Source: Proteus hauseri ATCC 700826 | GTDB lineage: Bacteria > Pseudomonadota > Gammaproteobacteria > Enterobacterales > Enterobacteriaceae | Direction: 5' to 3' | DNA length: 64,000 nucleotides | NCBI RefSeq assembly: GCF_001654965.1 | Contig: NZ_LXEV01000031.1 | Span: forward strand, 124,001 to 188,000 | Part shown: one piece after another, positions 40,829-53,568 of the stretch | How positions within the stretch are numbered: position 1 is the stretch's first letter | Layout: each line of letters starts with the position of its first letter | Translations under genes and position numbers: made by a program | Notes under the pieces: generated by a model | What the model was told of the DNA's origin: nothing | Databases searched by the model: none | Seen by the model: only the letters and a program-made list of their open reading frames with translations

Positions 40829-41998
40829 TTAATCAGCCTGCTTTCTTAAGAAAGCAGGGATATCTAAATAATCCGGCTCTTTATTTGTCTGTGTAGATTG
40901 TTCGTTAACCGCTTTTGCTGCTGGCTTGCTTTCTTCAGTCGTTGCCGAAAAAGAAGACATGCTGTTTTGCATTTGCTGATAACGATTCTCCATTGCGTTT
41001 TGCTGATTTTGTTTGCTAGTCACGAGTGTGATTTCTGGACGTTTATCCATACCAATACCCGTTGCAACAACAGTTACACGCAATTCATCATTCATTTCTG
41101 GGTCAAGAGATGTACCAATAACCACGGTTGCGTTATCTGATGCAAATGCACGAATGGTGTTACCCACTGTCTCAAATTCATCTAAACGTAAGTCAAAACC
41201 AGCAGTAATATTGACCAGTACACCTCGAGCGCCAGAAAGATCGATATCTTCTAATAATGGACTCGAAATCGCCATTTCAGCGGCTTCTTCTGCGCGGTCT
41301 TCACCTTTCGCAGCGCCAGAACCCATCATGGCATAACCCATTTCTGACATCACAGTTCTTACGTCAGCAAAGTCGACGTTCATCAAACCAGGACGAGTGA
41401 TCAGTTCAGCAATACCTTGAACTGCACCTTTTAGAACATCATTAGCAGCACCAAATGCATCTAATAATGAAATACCACGACCCAGAACTTTTAATAATTT
41501 ATCATTCGGAATAGTGATTAATGAGTCAACATGCTTAGATAACTCGGTAATACCCTGCTCAGCAAACGCCATGCGCTTTTTGCCTTCAAAATTAAAAGGC
41601 TTAGTCACAACGGCTACGGTCAGAATACCCAAATCTCTTGCAACTTCTGCAACTACAGGGGCTGCACCAGTACCTGTACCACCACCCATTCCGGCAGCAA
41701 TAAAGACCATGTCAGCGCCTTCAAGTGCGGCACGTAAAGCTTCGCGATCTTCTTCCGCAGCATTACGCCCCACTTCAGGATTAGCTCCTGCACCAAGGCC
41801 TTTCGTAATGGCGTTACCAATTTGGATGGTTTGTCCAACCGCTGTTTTACGTAACGCTTGAGCATCCGTATTGACTGCGAAGAAATCGACACCTTCAATA
41901 CGCTCGCGAACCATGTGCTCAACCGCATTACCGCCGCCGCCGCCAACGCCGATGACTTTGATCACCGCATCGTTGGTTAATTCCATAGGTTCAAACAT
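40829..41998 (-). CDS. ftsZ: Cell division GTPase FtsZ
   Basis: A 389-residue tubulin homologue that forms the Z-ring. The GTP-binding [17 protein letters not shown] signature and the T7 loop [13 protein letters not shown] are clear. A variable Gln/Asn/Ser-rich linker follows, then the conserved C-terminal peptide [15 protein letters not shown], which binds FtsA and ZipA. E. coli FtsZ is 383 residues. It lies 70 nt downstream of ftsA. Confidence 0.98.
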   Translation of the reverse strand: MFEPMELTNDAVIKVIGVGGGGGNAVEHMVRERIEGVDFFAVNTDAQALRKTAVGQTIQIGNAITKGLGAGANPEVGRNAAEEDREALRAALEGADMVFIAAGMGGGTGTGAAPVVAEVARDLGILTVAVVTKPFNFEGKKRMAFAEQGITELSKHVDSLITIPNDKLLKVLGRGISLLDAFGAANDVLKGAVQGIAELITRPGLMNVDFADVRTVMSEMGYAMMGSGAAKGEDRAEEAAEMAISSPLLEDIDLSGARGVLVNITAGFDLRLDEFETVGNTIRAFASDNATVVIGTSLDPEMNDELRVTVVATGIGMDKRPEITLVTSKQNQQNAMENRYQQMQNSMSSFSATTEESKPAAKAVNEQSTQTNKEPDYLDIPAFLRKQAD

Positions 41999-42068
41999 AA
42001 TTTCTCTCCGTTTTGTGCCTTTTCAGGGCCGCTTGCTCAAACGACCTCTTTTTAAATTTGTCTGATTA

Positions 42069-43325
42069 TCAAAACTCTCTTTTGAGCCAGCCAGTCAGTT
42101 TTTTTAACCAACCACTTACTGCCGAGCGTTTCTCGGTTTCTGTTTCCTCACCAAAGTGGGATTCTTTACCGTAATGCAAGAGCCCTACTGCTGTAGAATA
42201 GAAGGGATCCTGCGCATAATCTGTTAGCCCGGTAATATTTAACGGTTTACCGATCCGTACTTGCGTGTGGAAAACACGTTGAGCACACTCAACAAGTCCG
42301 TCAATCTGTGCAGCACCACCCGTCAGAACAATGCCTGCCGCTAAATGATGCTTAATCCCTTGCTGGCGTAACTGCTCCTGAACTTTCAAAATCTCTTCAT
42401 TGACAAGATTAAGTAGTTCGGTATAGCGAGGTTCAATAACCTCAGCAAGGGTTTGTCGTTGCAGACTTCTTGGCGGTCTGCCTCCGACACTTGGAACTTC
42501 AACATTTTCATCTTTACCCACTAAGGATCCTAATGCACAACCATGACGCACCTTAATGGTTTCTGCGTCATTAGGTGGTGTACCAAATGCATAAGCGATA
42601 TCACTTGTTACCACATTGCCAGCATAAGGGATCACCCGGGTGTGTCGTAATGCGCCACCAGTATAAATAGCGATATCCATTGTACCGCCACCAATATCGA
42701 CAACACACACACCTAACTCACGTTCATCTTCAGTTAATACAGCGAAGCTTGAAGCCAGTCCTGCAAAAATCAGTTGATCCACTTTTAATCCACAGCGTTC
42801 AACTGCTTTAACAATATTCTTTGCCATATCGTTATGGCAGGTAATCAAATGCACTTTTGCTTGCATTCTTACGCCAGATAACCCAACAGGATTTTTAATT
42901 CCTTCTTGGTAATCAATAGCATATTCTTGAGGTATCACATGTAACACACGATGTTCATCTTTTACTTTGACTGATTTCGCGGTATGTACCACGCTATCTA
43001 CATCGTCTTGTGTTACCTCTTCTTCTGAGATTGGCACCATTCCAATCTCATTTTGGCAACTGATGTGCTTGCCTGATAACGCCAAATATACTGAAGATAT
43101 TTGACAATCGGCCATCAATTCAGCCTGATCTACCGCCCGCTGTACACACTTCACGACGGATTCGAGATCGTTAACGCCACCTTTATCCATGCCACGAGAT
43201 GGACAACTACCCACCCCGATAATATTTACAACACCATCAGGCAGGATCTCACCGACAAGGGTGGCAACTTTGGCCGTACCAATCTCAAGACCAACTACTA
43301 ATTTTCTGTCCGTCGCTTTGATCAT
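42069..43325 (-). CDS. ftsA: Cell division protein FtsA
   Basis: A 418-residue actin-like ATPase that tethers FtsZ to the membrane. Nucleotide-binding segments VVGLEIGTAKVATLVGE, GVCVVDIGGGTMDIAIY and GIVLTGGAAQIDGL are visible. The C-terminal amphipathic membrane anchor is GWLKKLTGWLKREF. The length is close to E. coli FtsA (420). It is downstream of ftsQ by 45 nt. Confidence 0.98.
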   Translation of the reverse strand: MIKATDRKLVVGLEIGTAKVATLVGEILPDGVVNIIGVGSCPSRGMDKGGVNDLESVVKCVQRAVDQAELMADCQISSVYLALSGKHISCQNEIGMVPISEEEVTQDDVDSVVHTAKSVKVKDEHRVLHVIPQEYAIDYQEGIKNPVGLSGVRMQAKVHLITCHNDMAKNIVKAVERCGLKVDQLIFAGLASSFAVLTEDERELGVCVVDIGGGTMDIAIYTGGALRHTRVIPYAGNVVTSDIAYAFGTPPNDAETIKVRHGCALGSLVGKDENVEVPSVGGRPPRSLQRQTLAEVIEPRYTELLNLVNEEILKVQEQLRQQGIKHHLAAGIVLTGGAAQIDGLVECAQRVFHTQVRIGKPLNITGLTDYAQDPFYSTAVGLLHYGKESHFGEETETEKRSAVSGWLKKLTGWLKREF

Positions 43326-43370
43326 TATTGTTCTGCCTTTGCCTTCATCGTGTCATCTGCCACGTCTTGT

Positions 43371-44156
43371 TTATTCATTTTCAAGTAGTAAAGGAGCCCA
43401 CCCAACTGCACCACCACTGTCATAACGGAGATCAACATAATCAACCCGTTTATCTGTTTGCTGTTGCAGTATTGGATACAACTCAATAAAGCGAGCGATC
43501 CGTTTTTCGTTATCCTTACGACCTAATTCCAATCGTACATCATTGTCTAAAACTAACTGCCATCCTTGACGAGCAGACATTGCCGCCGCTTTCAAATTCA
43601 GATTATTTGCAAGAAGTTGATCTCTCATTGCAACATAACCTGATAACACTGTTTTCTCGCTTCCTTGTGGACCATATAACAAGGGGTAATTCCCTTGTGC
43701 TTCAAGTTCTACTGGTAAACTGAATATACGGCCATCTCTATCAAGAAAGTAAGTATCATTCCAACGGGTAAATGGCACATATTCTACCAGATGGATTTTA
43801 AGTTCATCAGGCCACTGTTTACGTACAGTGACTTGTCTTATCCAGGGCATACGTTCAATTTGTTGCTGAATGATATTCACATCCTGCGTCATAAATGTAC
43901 CCGGCTGTCCTAAAGACAAAATAGCCTGACGTACATTGTCATTCGTTGTGTAATGCCGCTCTCCCGTTAGTACTAATTTGGAAATAGGGAGATGGTTTGC
44001 ATCTTTCATCCAGTTAACGACTTGTATCGCACCCCAAATAATTGTTGCTATTACACATAAGAAAAAAACTAATCCCGATAAATAACTGCCATTACTTGGT
44101 CTGTCAGAATGCTGTTTCTCTTTGTGTTCTTTAATATTCAGCGCCGCTTGTGACAT
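43371..44156 (-). CDS. ftsQ: Cell division protein FtsQ
   Basis: A 261-residue bitopic inner-membrane divisome protein that recruits FtsB/FtsL. It has a short cytoplasmic N terminus and one transmembrane segment ([20 protein letters not shown]). A POTRA domain ([20 protein letters not shown]) and the beta domain with [15 protein letters not shown] follow. E. coli FtsQ is 276 residues. Its ATG lies 1 nt after the stop of the 118-codon ORF, suggesting translational coupling. Confidence 0.95.
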   Translation of the reverse strand: MSQAALNIKEHKEKQHSDRPSNGSYLSGLVFFLCVIATIIWGAIQVVNWMKDANHLPISKLVLTGERHYTTNDNVRQAILSLGQPGTFMTQDVNIIQQQIERMPWIRQVTVRKQWPDELKIHLVEYVPFTRWNDTYFLDRDGRIFSLPVELEAQGNYPLLYGPQGSEKTVLSGYVAMRDQLLANNLNLKAAAMSARQGWQLVLDNDVRLELGRKDNEKRIARFIELYPILQQQTDKRVDYVDLRYDSGGAVGWAPLLLENE

Positions 44157-44157
44157 A

Positions 44158-44514
44158 TCAACCCACTAATTCCTGAGCAACGTTTAAAGAAGAGAATCGC
44201 CCATTCTTTTGTCCGATATTCTCGCGATTAATACTTTTCCTACATATATATACTTTATGAACACCTTTAGGTTTGATAATTAAATCACTAAATTGTTCAA
44301 TCTGTTGAGAATTATTTACTCTAAAAGAAGAAATAGCGAATTTTTCTTCGTTTTTCTTTCGTTTTAACTGAAATTTAATCTCAGTATGAGTTTGAGCAAG
44401 TGAATCTCTGTGCATTTTTTCGGCTGAAACAGTGTTAGCTTTTACATAACTCGCCATCAATTCAGTATGTTGATTAGCCATTTCACCATAAAAGATGCTC
44501 ACTTGCTCAAACAT
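44158..44514 (-). CDS. 118-residue ORF in the ddlB slot, possible ddlB relic
   Basis: A 118-codon ORF exactly filling the space between murC (5 nt gap) and ftsQ (1 nt gap), where ddlB (about 306 codons) normally lies. It matches no family I recognise as a whole. By eye its start [18 protein letters not shown] resembles Ddl [27 protein letters not shown] recalls the ATP-grasp segment LPVIVKPS, and the end [12 protein letters not shown] recalls FSQLVVRILELAD. The ATP-grasp and D-Ala-binding motifs are missing, so it cannot be an active ligase. I infer an internally deleted, decayed ddlB kept in frame, perhaps because upstream ftsQAZ promoters or coupling need it. Whether it makes a functional protein is unknown. 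Confidence 0.6.
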   Translation of the reverse strand: MFEQVSIFYGEMANQHTELMASYVKANTVSAEKMHRDSLAQTHTEIKFQLKRKKNEEKFAISSFRVNNSQQIEQFSDLIIKPKGVHKVYICRKSINRENIGQKNGRFSSLNVAQELVG

Positions 44515-44519
44515 CTGTC

Positions 44520-45983
44520 TTAATCCTCGCTTAAAGTAGGCTGAAATTTTGTTTCTGCTAAGCGACGCGCTATTTTACCAATATTTCCAGCACCTTGAAC
44601 TAAAACAAGATCATTATCTGTTAATACACCTGCTAATATCGAAGTAATATTCTCCACATCAGAAACCCAAATAGGATCAAGCTTTCCACGATGACGAATC
44701 GTTCGACATAATGAACGGCTATCTGCACCAGTAATAGGCGTTTCTCCCGCGGCATAGACATCCGTTAATAATAAAATATCCACCTGATTGAGAACCGCCG
44801 CGAAGTCCTCATACAAATCCCGCGTACGAGTATAACGATGTGGTTGAAAAATCATTACCAGACGTTTATCTGGCCAACCTGCGCGAGCAGCTTTAATCGT
44901 GGCATCGACTTCTGTAGGATGATGGCCATAATCATCCACCAGCATAACTTCACCCGCCTGCCCATTCACATGTTCAAGGCCGTAATTACCTAAGAAATCA
45001 AAACGACGCCCAGTGCCTTGGAAGTTCAGTAAAGCAGCTAAAATATGTTCATCTGCAATACCTTCTTCTGTTGCTACAGCAACAGCCGCGGTTGCATTCA
45101 GTGCATTGTGGCGACCTGGTGCATTTAAAACCACTTGTATATCAGGCATATCTTCACGGCTTATAGTGAAAAATCCTTGAGCACCTTTTTGTTCATAATG
45201 TGTAATACGCACATCAGCATCATCACTAAAGCCATAAGTCGTAATATAACGCCCAACTTTAGGTAGGATGGAACGAATAACATCGTCATCAATACACATC
45301 ACTGCTCTGCCATAAAACGGCAAATTGTGTAAAAAAGTAATAAACGTATCTTTAAGGTTGTCAAAATTACCGTGATACGTATCCATATGGTCAGCTTCGA
45401 TATTAGTAACAACAGCAACCATAGGTTGTAAATGTAAAAACGATGCATCACTTTCATCTGCTTCTGCAATTAAATAGCGACTGCATCCTAAGCGAGCATG
45501 TGTTCCCGCCGATTTCACCAATCCCCCGTTAACAAACGTTGGATCTAATCCTGCTTGTGCATAAATATTAGAAATCATTGCTGTGGTTGTGGTTTTACCA
45601 TGAGTACCGGCTATCGCCACACCATGACGATAACGCATTAACTCAGCCAACATTTCAGCTCGGCGAATAACCGGAATACGCGCCTCACGAGCAGCAATAA
45701 TCTCTGGGTTTTCCGCACTAATCGCTGTAGAAACCACCACAACACTTGCACCACGAATATTTTCAGGGCGATGATTAAAATAAATTGTTGCACCTAATGC
45801 AACGAGTTGTTGTGTAACTGCATTAGGCGCTAAATCAGAACCGCTAATTTCATAGCCTTCATTAGCCAATACTTCAGCGATCCCCCCCATACCGGCACCA
45901 CCGATACCAACAAAGTGAATGTGCCGAACCTTTCTCATTTCGGGCACAAAAGATCTTAATTTCGCCAGTTGTTGTGTATTCAC
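44520..45983 (-). CDS. murC: UDP-N-acetylmuramate-L-alanine ligase
   Basis: A 487-residue Mur ligase that adds L-alanine to UDP-MurNAc, the first peptide-stem step. The N-terminal UDP-binding loop is [19 protein letters not shown], the ATP loop is [13 protein letters not shown], and the central MurT-type segment is [14 protein letters not shown]. The C-terminal domain has [17 protein letters not shown]. coli MurC is 491 residues. It lies 41 nt downstream of murG. Confidence 0.97.
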   Translation of the reverse strand: MNTQQLAKLRSFVPEMRKVRHIHFVGIGGAGMGGIAEVLANEGYEISGSDLAPNAVTQQLVALGATIYFNHRPENIRGASVVVVSTAISAENPEIIAAREARIPVIRRAEMLAELMRYRHGVAIAGTHGKTTTTAMISNIYAQAGLDPTFVNGGLVKSAGTHARLGCSRYLIAEADESDASFLHLQPMVAVVTNIEADHMDTYHGNFDNLKDTFITFLHNLPFYGRAVMCIDDDVIRSILPKVGRYITTYGFSDDADVRITHYEQKGAQGFFTISREDMPDIQVVLNAPGRHNALNATAAVAVATEEGIADEHILAALLNFQGTGRRFDFLGNYGLEHVNGQAGEVMLVDDYGHHPTEVDATIKAARAGWPDKRLVMIFQPHRYTRTRDLYEDFAAVLNQVDILLLTDVYAAGETPITGADSRSLCRTIRHRGKLDPIWVSDVENITSILAGVLTDNDLVLVQGAGNIGKIARRLAETKFQPTLSED

Positions 45984-46024
45984 TATTTACTTCTTCACTC
46001 TAAGTTAATGGTTACAAGTTACGT

Positions 46025-47107
46025 TTATTTTTTGGCCACTTCGATAATCACATTTGCTACACGCTCTGTGGCATCCGTAATCGCAACACTTTTTGCTTTT
46101 TCTGCCATCGTTAAAAGCTGTGGACGATCCCATGTTTTCAGGGTTTCAGCTATCACTTCTGGTGTTAAATCATTTTGCTCAATGATTTTTGCTGCCCCAG
46201 CTTTTTCTAATGGCAATGCGTTCCAATATTGTTGTCTATCTTTATGCTGAAAAGGAACAAAAATAGCGGGTAATCCCGCAGCTGCAATCTCACTGACTGT
46301 TAATGCCCCTGAACGACACACCACAACATCTGCCCATTGGTAAGCTTGCGCTATATCATCAATAAATTCAGTAACTTTATATTCAGATTTAACTGAATTT
46401 TTAGCTAATTCGTTCTGATAGCGCGTTTTTGTATCACTTTCGCCACCTTTTCCTGCTTGATGCCAAATTGTTACTCTTTCACCGAGTAAGCCAGCCACTA
46501 CAGGCATAGTGTGATTTAAGATCCGAGCACCTTGGCTTCCACCAATAATTAAGACGCGGATTGCACCTGTTCTTTCTTTTAATCTTTCTATTGGCTGTTC
46601 AAGTGCTAGTACATCTTCACGCACGGGATTACCCACCACAGGCGCATTAGGAAATGCGCCCGGGAATGCTTGCAATACACGCTTAGCTATTTTTGATAAC
46701 CAACGATTCGTTAACCCTGCAATGCCATTTTGTTCATGTAAAACGACAGGAACACCACTCATCCAAGCGGCAATACCACCGGGGCCGGAAACATATCCCC
46801 CCATGCCAAGAACAGCATCAGGTTGATAACGCTTGATAATGGCGCGAGCTTGAAAAATCGCTGTTATAATTCGTATTGGCGCCGCTAATAACGCCTTAAT
46901 ACCTTTGCCACGCAAACCAGAAATACGGATAAATTCAATCTCAATACCATGTTTTGGTACTAAATCTGCTTCCATTCTATCGGCAGTACCCAACCACCGA
47001 ATTTCCCAACCTTGAGATTGGAGATAATGAGCAACTGCTAACCCAGGAAAGACATGCCCTCCGGTTCCGCCGGCCATCACCATTAATCGGCGTTTACGCT
47101 CGCTCAT
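46025..47107 (-). CDS. murG: MurG N-acetylglucosaminyltransferase
   Basis: A 360-residue peripheral membrane GT-B enzyme that adds GlcNAc to lipid I, making lipid II. The N-terminal G-loop [33 protein letters not shown] and the C-terminal [19 protein letters not shown] (UDP-GlcNAc-binding) are clear. E. coli MurG is 355 residues. It overlaps ftsW by 4 nt. Confidence 0.97.
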   Translation of the reverse strand: MSERKRRLMVMAGGTGGHVFPGLAVAHYLQSQGWEIRWLGTADRMEADLVPKHGIEIEFIRISGLRGKGIKALLAAPIRIITAIFQARAIIKRYQPDAVLGMGGYVSGPGGIAAWMSGVPVVLHEQNGIAGLTNRWLSKIAKRVLQAFPGAFPNAPVVGNPVREDVLALEQPIERLKERTGAIRVLIIGGSQGARILNHTMPVVAGLLGERVTIWHQAGKGGESDTKTRYQNELAKNSVKSEYKVTEFIDDIAQAYQWADVVVCRSGALTVSEIAAAGLPAIFVPFQHKDRQQYWNALPLEKAGAAKIIEQNDLTPEVIAETLKTWDRPQLLTMAEKAKSVAITDATERVANVIIEVAKK

Positions 47108-48297
47108 TTAGGACTCCTTACAAACGCCTGTGCTTGCGCTAGGCGTGTTTCATAATCAATACGTAACAACATTACGATGGCGGTTGACATAATAATCAGA
47201 CTAGAGCCACCATAACTAATAAGAGGAAGGGTTAACCCTTTAGTTGGCAACATGCCTGCGGCAGCACCAACATTAACGAGTGTTTGGAAAGTAAACCAGA
47301 TCCCAATAGAACAAGCTAAAAAGCCAGAAAAACGGTGATCAAGAACCAAAGCACGTCGCCCAATTTGCATCGCGCGAAAAGCGATGAAGAATACCATTAA
47401 AAGCACTAAAACCACACCGATATAACCAAGTTCTTCCGCAAGAATGGAGAAAATAAAGTCAGTGTGTGCTTCAGGTAAATACTCCAGCTTTTGCACTGAA
47501 TTACCTAGCCCTTGTCCAAGAAAATCGCCCCGACCAAAAGCCATTAAAGATTGTGTAAGTTGGTAGCCACTACCAAAAGGATCATCCCAAGGTTCTAAGA
47601 AAGAAGTGATACGACGAACACGATAAGGTTCGACAATAATTAGCATCACAACAGCCGCAATTCCTGAACCAATAATGGCTAAAAACTGCCAAATTTTAGC
47701 GCCCGCTAAAAAAAGCAACGCAAGTGTTGTAACAAACAACACAACCACAGTACCTAAATCCGGTTGTAGTAACAGTAAAACTGCAAGTACTAACATCACG
47801 CCCATTGGTTTACAAAAACCCCAGAAATTGTTTCTAACTTCTTCGACTTTTCGTACCAAATAGCTTGATAAATAACAAAATAGTGCGAGTTTAGATAATT
47901 CTGCTGGCTGAAAATTTAATGGCCCTAAAGCTATCCAGCGTGATGCTCCATTAACGGAACTTCCCACAACAAGTACCACTAATAACAACAATATCGAACC
48001 AAATAACATCAAACTGCTATAACGCTGCCACACAGCCATTGGAATGCGCATAGTGACTAAGGAAAAGCAAAACGCGACAACGATGTAAATACCATCACGT
48101 TTAGCAAATAAGAAGGGGTCTTCTGCAAGACGTTGACCAACGGGCATCGATGCAGAAGTCACCATAACAAAACCAATCACGGCCAACCCGAAAGTAAACC
48201 AGAGCAAAGTGCGATCATAAGGAACAAATGCGGTGTTCTCAGTTTGATAACTGCCCACTAGCCACTGTTTTAATCTTCGCATGACGGGTAAGCGCAT
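47104..48297 (-). CDS. ftsW: Peptidoglycan glycosyltransferase FtsW (SEDS)
   Basis: A 397-residue polytopic SEDS glycosyltransferase that polymerises septal glycan with FtsI. About ten transmembrane segments are seen. Key SEDS features are [20 protein letters not shown], the catalytic-region [18 protein letters not shown] and the C-terminal [15 protein letters not shown]. The E. coli protein is 414 residues; the N terminus here is slightly shorter. It shares one nucleotide with the murD stop and overlaps murG by 4 nt, so translation is coupled. Confidence 0.96.
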   Translation of the reverse strand: MRLPVMRRLKQWLVGSYQTENTAFVPYDRTLLWFTFGLAVIGFVMVTSASMPVGQRLAEDPFLFAKRDGIYIVVAFCFSLVTMRIPMAVWQRYSSLMLFGSILLLLVVLVVGSSVNGASRWIALGPLNFQPAELSKLALFCYLSSYLVRKVEEVRNNFWGFCKPMGVMLVLAVLLLLQPDLGTVVVLFVTTLALLFLAGAKIWQFLAIIGSGIAAVVMLIIVEPYRVRRITSFLEPWDDPFGSGYQLTQSLMAFGRGDFLGQGLGNSVQKLEYLPEAHTDFIFSILAEELGYIGVVLVLLMVFFIAFRAMQIGRRALVLDHRFSGFLACSIGIWFTFQTLVNVGAAAGMLPTKGLTLPLISYGGSSLIIMSTAIVMLLRIDYETRLAQAQAFVRSPK

Positions 48298-49607
48298 TAG
48301 CCAAGCTCCCTCGCTAAACGAGCAAATTCATCGCCTCGTTGTTCAAAACTACGAAACTGATCTAGGCTTGCACATGCAGGTGAAAGCAACACCATATCGC
48401 TAGATTTCACCTTAGGAGCTAATGCCCGCATCGCTTCTTCCATTGTTACAGTCAGTAAAGAGACATCAGGTCGTAAATTAGCAAGTGCTTGACCATCTTG
48501 CCCAAAGCAATAGAGGCGAACGTTATTACCACTGATATAAGGTAACAGGGCAGTAAAATCAGCTGATTTACCATCACCGCCTAATAACAGATGTAATGTG
48601 CCGTCTACTTCTAAACCTTTTAATGCCGCTTCAGTACTGCCTACATTGGTCGCTTTAGAGTCGTTAATCCAACGCACCCCTTGATGTGAATAGACCAACT
48701 GAAAACGATGAGCAAGCCCATGATATGTTTTTAAAACTTCAGTTGCAGCTTGGCGTGAAATCCCGACAGCATCAGCTAATGCTAATGCAGCAAGGGCATT
48801 CATATAATTATGCTGACCCGAAAGATACATTTGTGCAGTAGAAAGCAATTTTTCATCATGAACTTTCAATACTCGATTTGTATTATCTAACTGGTAATCA
48901 CCTTTCCCAACACCAAAGCTGACACAGCGGGCATCTTTTCCTGCTAAAGGTAATGTTAAGGCATCATCTTCGTTGTAAACACACACTTTGGCATTTTTAT
49001 ATATATGTAATTTAGCTTCACGATATTGTTCTAATCCCAGCGGATAACGATTCATATGATCTTCGCTGATATTCAATACCGTTGCTGCTGCCGCTTTTAA
49101 GCTATAAGTCGTTTCTAACTGAAAACTAGAAAGCTCTAATACATAAAGATCATGAGGTTTAGTTAAGAGCGTTAACGCGGGCACACCAATATTACCGCCA
49201 ACGCCAACACGGATACCATCTGCACTCGCCATTTCACCCACTAGCGTGGTGACCGTGCTTTTACCATTAGAGCCCGTTATCGCCACAATAGGTGCTTTTG
49301 CTTCACGGCAAAATAGTTCGATATCACCGACAATTTCAACGCCTAAATTAGCGGCTTCAGCTAACTCAGGTGTTGATAACGCAATACCGGGGCTGGAAAC
49401 AATTAAATCAGCATCATTCAACCATGTTTGATGAAAACCACCCGTATGATACTCAACATCAGCAGGAAGCTTATCTAAGCCTCCTGGTTGTTTACGAGTA
49501 TCAATAACTTTTGGTGTAACACCTTGGCGGATAAAAAAATCAACGCAAGAGAGACCGGTGATCCCAAGACCTACGATAACGACTTTTTTTCCCTGATAAT
49601 CTGCCAT
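48297..49607 (-). CDS. murD: UDP-MurNAc-L-alanine-D-glutamate ligase
   Basis: A 436-residue Mur ligase that adds D-glutamate to UDP-MurNAc-L-Ala. The N-terminal Rossmann segment is [18 protein letters not shown], the ATP loop is [19 protein letters not shown], and the central motif [11 protein letters not shown] and [19 protein letters not shown] follow. The length is close to E. coli MurD (438). It begins 1 nt after the mraY stop. Confidence 0.97.
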   Translation of the reverse strand: MADYQGKKVVIVGLGITGLSCVDFFIRQGVTPKVIDTRKQPGGLDKLPADVEYHTGGFHQTWLNDADLIVSSPGIALSTPELAEAANLGVEIVGDIELFCREAKAPIVAITGSNGKSTVTTLVGEMASADGIRVGVGGNIGVPALTLLTKPHDLYVLELSSFQLETTYSLKAAAATVLNISEDHMNRYPLGLEQYREAKLHIYKNAKVCVYNEDDALTLPLAGKDARCVSFGVGKGDYQLDNTNRVLKVHDEKLLSTAQMYLSGQHNYMNALAALALADAVGISRQAATEVLKTYHGLAHRFQLVYSHQGVRWINDSKATNVGSTEAALKGLEVDGTLHLLLGGDGKSADFTALLPYISGNNVRLYCFGQDGQALANLRPDVSLLTVTMEEAMRALAPKVKSSDMVLLSPACASLDQFRSFEQRGDEFARLARELG

Positions 49608-49608
49608 T

Positions 49609-50691
49609 TTAACGTACCTTTAATGTAGCCAGACCAATAAGCACTAACATCAGTGAAATTATCCAAAAACGCACAATAACTCGCGGTTCAGGCCAGCCTT
49701 TTAATTCATAATGGTGATGAATAGGTGCCATTCTAAAAATACGCTGCCCGCGAAGTTTAAATGAACCAACCTGTAAAATAACAGACAGTGTTTCGACCAC
49801 AAACACACCGCCCATAATCACTAATAAGAATTCTTGGCGTAATAACACCGCGATTGTACCTAATGCACCCCCCAACGCGAGGGAGCCAACATCGCCCATA
49901 AAAACTTGAGCAGGATAGGTATTAAACCAAAGGAAGCCAAGTCCGGCACCGACAATAGCCGTACAAACAATAACTAATTCACCGGCATGCATTAAGTAAG
50001 GAATTTTTAAGTAGCTAGCAAAATTCACGTTACCTGTTGCCCATGCAACTAAAGCAAAACCCGCGGCGACAAAGACTGTTGGCATAATAGCCAAACCATC
50101 TAAACCATCTGTTAAGTTAACTGCGTTACTGGTACCAACAATGACAAAATATGCCAACAAAATGTAAAGCATACCGAGCTGAGGCATGACATCTTTAAAG
50201 AAAGGGACGACTAACTGAGTCGCAGACGTATCTTTACCAATGGCATACATACTAAAAGCAACAACCAGTGCAAGTACTGATTGCCAGAAATATTTCCAGC
50301 GAGCAATTAAGCCCCGAGTATCTTTACGAACAACTTTACGATAGTCATCCACAAAACCGATAACACCATAACCAATTAACACAAGTAGTACGCACCAAAC
50401 ATAAGGGTTATCCAGTCTTGCCCATAACAGAGTAGAAACTGAGATAGAAAATAGGATCATAATCCCACCCATTGTGGGTGTGCCTCGTTTACTAAAATGC
50501 GATTCAGGCCCTTCATTACGAACAACCTGTCCTATTTGCATTTTTTGTAACCAAGCAATAAGGTGCGGCCCCATCCACAGCGCAATAATTAATGCCGTCA
50601 ATAAGCCAACAATCGCCCTGAATGTCAGATAAGAAAAAACATTAAAAAATGTATGGTATTTAACCAAGTATTCGGCCAGCCAAACTAACAT
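49609..50691 (-). CDS. mraY: Phospho-MurNAc-pentapeptide translocase MraY
   Basis: A 360-residue, ten-segment inner-membrane enzyme that transfers phospho-MurNAc-pentapeptide to undecaprenyl phosphate, making lipid I. The catalytic aspartates lie in [17 protein letters not shown] and [16 protein letters not shown]. The C-terminal [15 protein letters not shown] is the family's HHH motif. The length equals E. coli MraY. Its 5' end overlaps murF by 7 nt. Confidence 0.98.
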   Translation of the reverse strand: MLVWLAEYLVKYHTFFNVFSYLTFRAIVGLLTALIIALWMGPHLIAWLQKMQIGQVVRNEGPESHFSKRGTPTMGGIMILFSISVSTLLWARLDNPYVWCVLLVLIGYGVIGFVDDYRKVVRKDTRGLIARWKYFWQSVLALVVAFSMYAIGKDTSATQLVVPFFKDVMPQLGMLYILLAYFVIVGTSNAVNLTDGLDGLAIMPTVFVAAGFALVAWATGNVNFASYLKIPYLMHAGELVIVCTAIVGAGLGFLWFNTYPAQVFMGDVGSLALGGALGTIAVLLRQEFLLVIMGGVFVVETLSVILQVGSFKLRGQRIFRMAPIHHHYELKGWPEPRVIVRFWIISLMLVLIGLATLKVR

Positions 50692-52067
50692 TCAAAGCAC
50701 TCCTTTAATGCGTTCACGATATCTTCCATCGCGGAGCTTCGTGAACCTTTTACTAAAACTGAAACAACATCATGCTGCTGTAATAATGGGATTAATTGCG
50801 TAAGTAAGTCAGCTTTAAATGCAAAGTGCTGGCCACCTTGGCTTTCTTCACTAATAAAATGGCTGTGATGCCCAACGGTTAATACACTATCAATACCCGC
50901 TTTATGTGCAAAACGCCCCACATCACGGTGACATTTTTCTGAATCTTTACCTAGTTCAGCCATATCACCCGCGACGAAAATTTTATAACCCGGTAATTGA
51001 GATAAAACTTGTAAACCTGCAATCATCGAGCCATCGTTAGCGTTATAGGTATCATCTAACACTATTTTTCCCGTTGTTAATTCAACAGGATACAAACGCC
51101 CTGGTACCGCTTTTAGTATGGATAAACCCTGTTTTACACTCTCGAGTGTCGCCCCAACAGATAACGCTAATGCACTGGCTGCTAATGCGTTTGCAATATT
51201 ATGGCGTCCCGGCAAAGGTAGCGTGATATCTACGCTGCCTTCTGGCGTATGGAGTATAAAATCGGTAGTAAGTTGATTGACAATAATATCGGTAGGATAA
51301 AAGTCGGCTTTACCTTGTGAAGATAATGAGAAGCTCCACTGAGTTTGGCGCTCATTTAAATGATGCTGCCAAAGTGTAATATCATTACTTTCACAGTTGA
51401 AAATAGCGGTACCTTGCGTTTTTAAGCCGGCGAATATTTCACCTTTTGCTTGAGCGATACCTTCAAGTGAGCCAAAACCTTCTATATGTGCAGAAAATAG
51501 GTTGTTTACCAGCGCGCTATCTGGTTTTACCATATCAACGGTATAAGCAATTTCGCCAATATGGTTAGCGCCCAATTCAATCACCGCAAAACGATGTTCT
51601 GGTGTTAACCGAAACAGCGTTAAAGGCACGCCGATATCGTTATTTAAGTTACCATGAGTATAAAGTGTTTCACCACAATGACGTAAAATAGACGCGGTCA
51701 TCTCTTTTACTGAGGTTTTCCCCGAAGAGCCAGTAAGGGCAACTATTTTAGCATCACTTAATGAGCGGACATGTGCTGCAATAGCGCCCATTGCATGGTG
51801 CGTGTCTTTCACTATGACTTGTGGACAATCAACATCTATTTGACGATTGACTAAGACAGCAACAGCACCTTTTGCTTTAACATCAGCAATAAAATCATGT
51901 GCATCAAAACGCTCACCAGCTAACGCAATAAATAAACAATATGCTTCAATATTGCGGCTATCAGTTGAAATCGATTGAATGATCAGCTGATTAGCTTGGC
52001 TTTGTGTAATATTGCACAATCTACCGTTGGTCACTTGCGCTACCGTTTCTAAAGCGAGTGAGATCAT
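50685..52067 (-). CDS. murF: UDP-MurNAc-tripeptide D-Ala-D-Ala ligase MurF
   Basis: A 460-residue Mur ligase that attaches D-Ala-D-Ala to the tripeptide precursor. The ATP loop is [19 protein letters not shown], then [26 protein letters not shown] and [15 protein letters not shown]. It needs the product of a Ddl ligase, yet ddlB is missing from this cluster, so a second Ddl must be encoded elsewhere. It overlaps murE by 4 nt. Confidence 0.97.
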   Translation of the reverse strand: MISLALETVAQVTNGRLCNITQSQANQLIIQSISTDSRNIEAYCLFIALAGERFDAHDFIADVKAKGAVAVLVNRQIDVDCPQVIVKDTHHAMGAIAAHVRSLSDAKIVALTGSSGKTSVKEMTASILRHCGETLYTHGNLNNDIGVPLTLFRLTPEHRFAVIELGANHIGEIAYTVDMVKPDSALVNNLFSAHIEGFGSLEGIAQAKGEIFAGLKTQGTAIFNCESNDITLWQHHLNERQTQWSFSLSSQGKADFYPTDIIVNQLTTDFILHTPEGSVDITLPLPGRHNIANALAASALALSVGATLESVKQGLSILKAVPGRLYPVELTTGKIVLDDTYNANDGSMIAGLQVLSQLPGYKIFVAGDMAELGKDSEKCHRDVGRFAHKAGIDSVLTVGHHSHFISEESQGGQHFAFKADLLTQLIPLLQQHDVVSVLVKGSRSSAMEDIVNALKECFEC

Positions 52068-53551
52068 GCTATCACCCCCAATAAACGAGCTACCGTTAAG
52101 CGGTCTGAGTAATCAAGACGGCGAGAACCCACCAATTGATAATCTTCATGACCTTTACCAGCAACCAAAACCATGTCATTTGCATCAGCTTGCATAATAA
52201 CGTTAGTTACCGCTTCAGCGCGCCCTTCTATCGCTAATGCGCGCCCCGGATCCATTAAACCAGAAAGAATATCTTGAATGATGGCTTGAGGCTCTTCGCT
52301 ACGAGGGTTGTCGTCAGTGATGACGACTTTATCAGCAAACTCTTCAGCAACAGCCCCCATTAATGGCCGCTTACCTTTATCTCTATCGCCGCCGCAGCCA
52401 AATACACACCATAATTTACCCGAGCAGTGTAAACGAGCAGCTTGCAGTGCTTTTTCTAATGCATCTGGTGTATGTGCATAATCGACAATAACAGTAGGAC
52501 GATTTTCAGCACTGAAGACTTCCATTCGACCGCAAACTGGTGTTAATGCTGATGTCGCGTGAAGTACTTCATCTAATGGATAATCAAGAGCAAGAAGTGT
52601 GGCAAATGCACATAATAAATTACTCACATTAAACGCACCCATTAGTGGACTTTCAATTTCACCTTTGCCCCAGCTTGAAATAAAGTGAATTGTCGCGCCT
52701 TCATCATGATAATTAACCTCTGTTGCACGAACATAACGACCTTGCCAGCCCTGTGGCAATTTATTTTCCATGGTCACGGCAACGGCATCAGACAAACGTG
52801 ATAACCATTTTTGCCCTACATTATCATCAGCATTAATGATTTTCTGCCCACTCTGATGAGTGGAAAATAACAACCATTTAGCTGCTTCATAATTTGTCAT
52901 ATCCCCATGATAATCAAGGTGATCACGGCTTAAATTGGTAAACACTGAAGCAACAAAAGGTAATGCACTGACACGGCCTTGTACTAATCCGTGAGATGAC
53001 ACTTCCATTGCGGTTAATGTCGCCCCTTGATTAAGTAGCTGCTGTAATTCTAATTGAATATCAACCGCAGAGCCGGTGGTATTCATTGCGGGTACAACGT
53101 TATTTAGTAACCCATTTCCTACCGTACCCATTACGGCACTGGTTTCGCCTAATCCTTGAGCCCACTGTGCTAACAATTGCGTTGTTGTTGTTTTTCCGTT
53201 AGTTCCAGTAACACCAATAAGTTTTAGTTTTTCAGCCGGTTGATGATAAAAATACCCAGCTAATTTAGATAATTCACGATTGAGATCTTGTATATAAATA
53301 ACCGGTATACCATGGCTTTCTTTAATTTCACCATGCGAAGCAACATCTTGAGCTTCTGCCAACACGGCAGAAACGCCCTGAGCGATTGCTTGAGGAATAT
53401 AGCGCCTACCGTCTGTTTCATGGCCTTTAATTGCCACAAAAAGATCACCGCAAGCCGCTTTGCGGCTATCGAGTGTCATTTCTTTAAGCGTTAATGACGG
53501 TGCTTGTATCCCTAGTGCCCCTAGAAGGTCACTTAAGTTAGGATCTGCCAC
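52064..53551 (-). CDS. murE: UDP-MurNAc-dipeptide meso-DAP ligase MurE
   Basis: A 495-residue Mur ligase that adds meso-diaminopimelate to UDP-MurNAc-L-Ala-D-Glu. The ATP loop is [19 protein letters not shown], and [14 protein letters not shown] and the DNPRSEEP motif near residue 415, which marks specificity for meso-DAP, are present. The length equals the family average (about 495). It starts 17 nt downstream of ftsI. Confidence 0.97.
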   Translation of the reverse strand: MADPNLSDLLGALGIQAPSLTLKEMTLDSRKAACGDLFVAIKGHETDGRRYIPQAIAQGVSAVLAEAQDVASHGEIKESHGIPVIYIQDLNRELSKLAGYFYHQPAEKLKLIGVTGTNGKTTTTQLLAQWAQGLGETSAVMGTVGNGLLNNVVPAMNTTGSAVDIQLELQQLLNQGATLTAMEVSSHGLVQGRVSALPFVASVFTNLSRDHLDYHGDMTNYEAAKWLLFSTHQSGQKIINADDNVGQKWLSRLSDAVAVTMENKLPQGWQGRYVRATEVNYHDEGATIHFISSWGKGEIESPLMGAFNVSNLLCAFATLLALDYPLDEVLHATSALTPVCGRMEVFSAENRPTVIVDYAHTPDALEKALQAARLHCSGKLWCVFGCGGDRDKGKRPLMGAVAEEFADKVVITDDNPRSEEPQAIIQDILSGLMDPGRALAIEGRAEAVTNVIMQADANDMVLVAGKGHEDYQLVGSRRLDYSDRLTVARLLGVIA

Positions 53552-53568
53552 TTGTATCCTCTTCTTTA

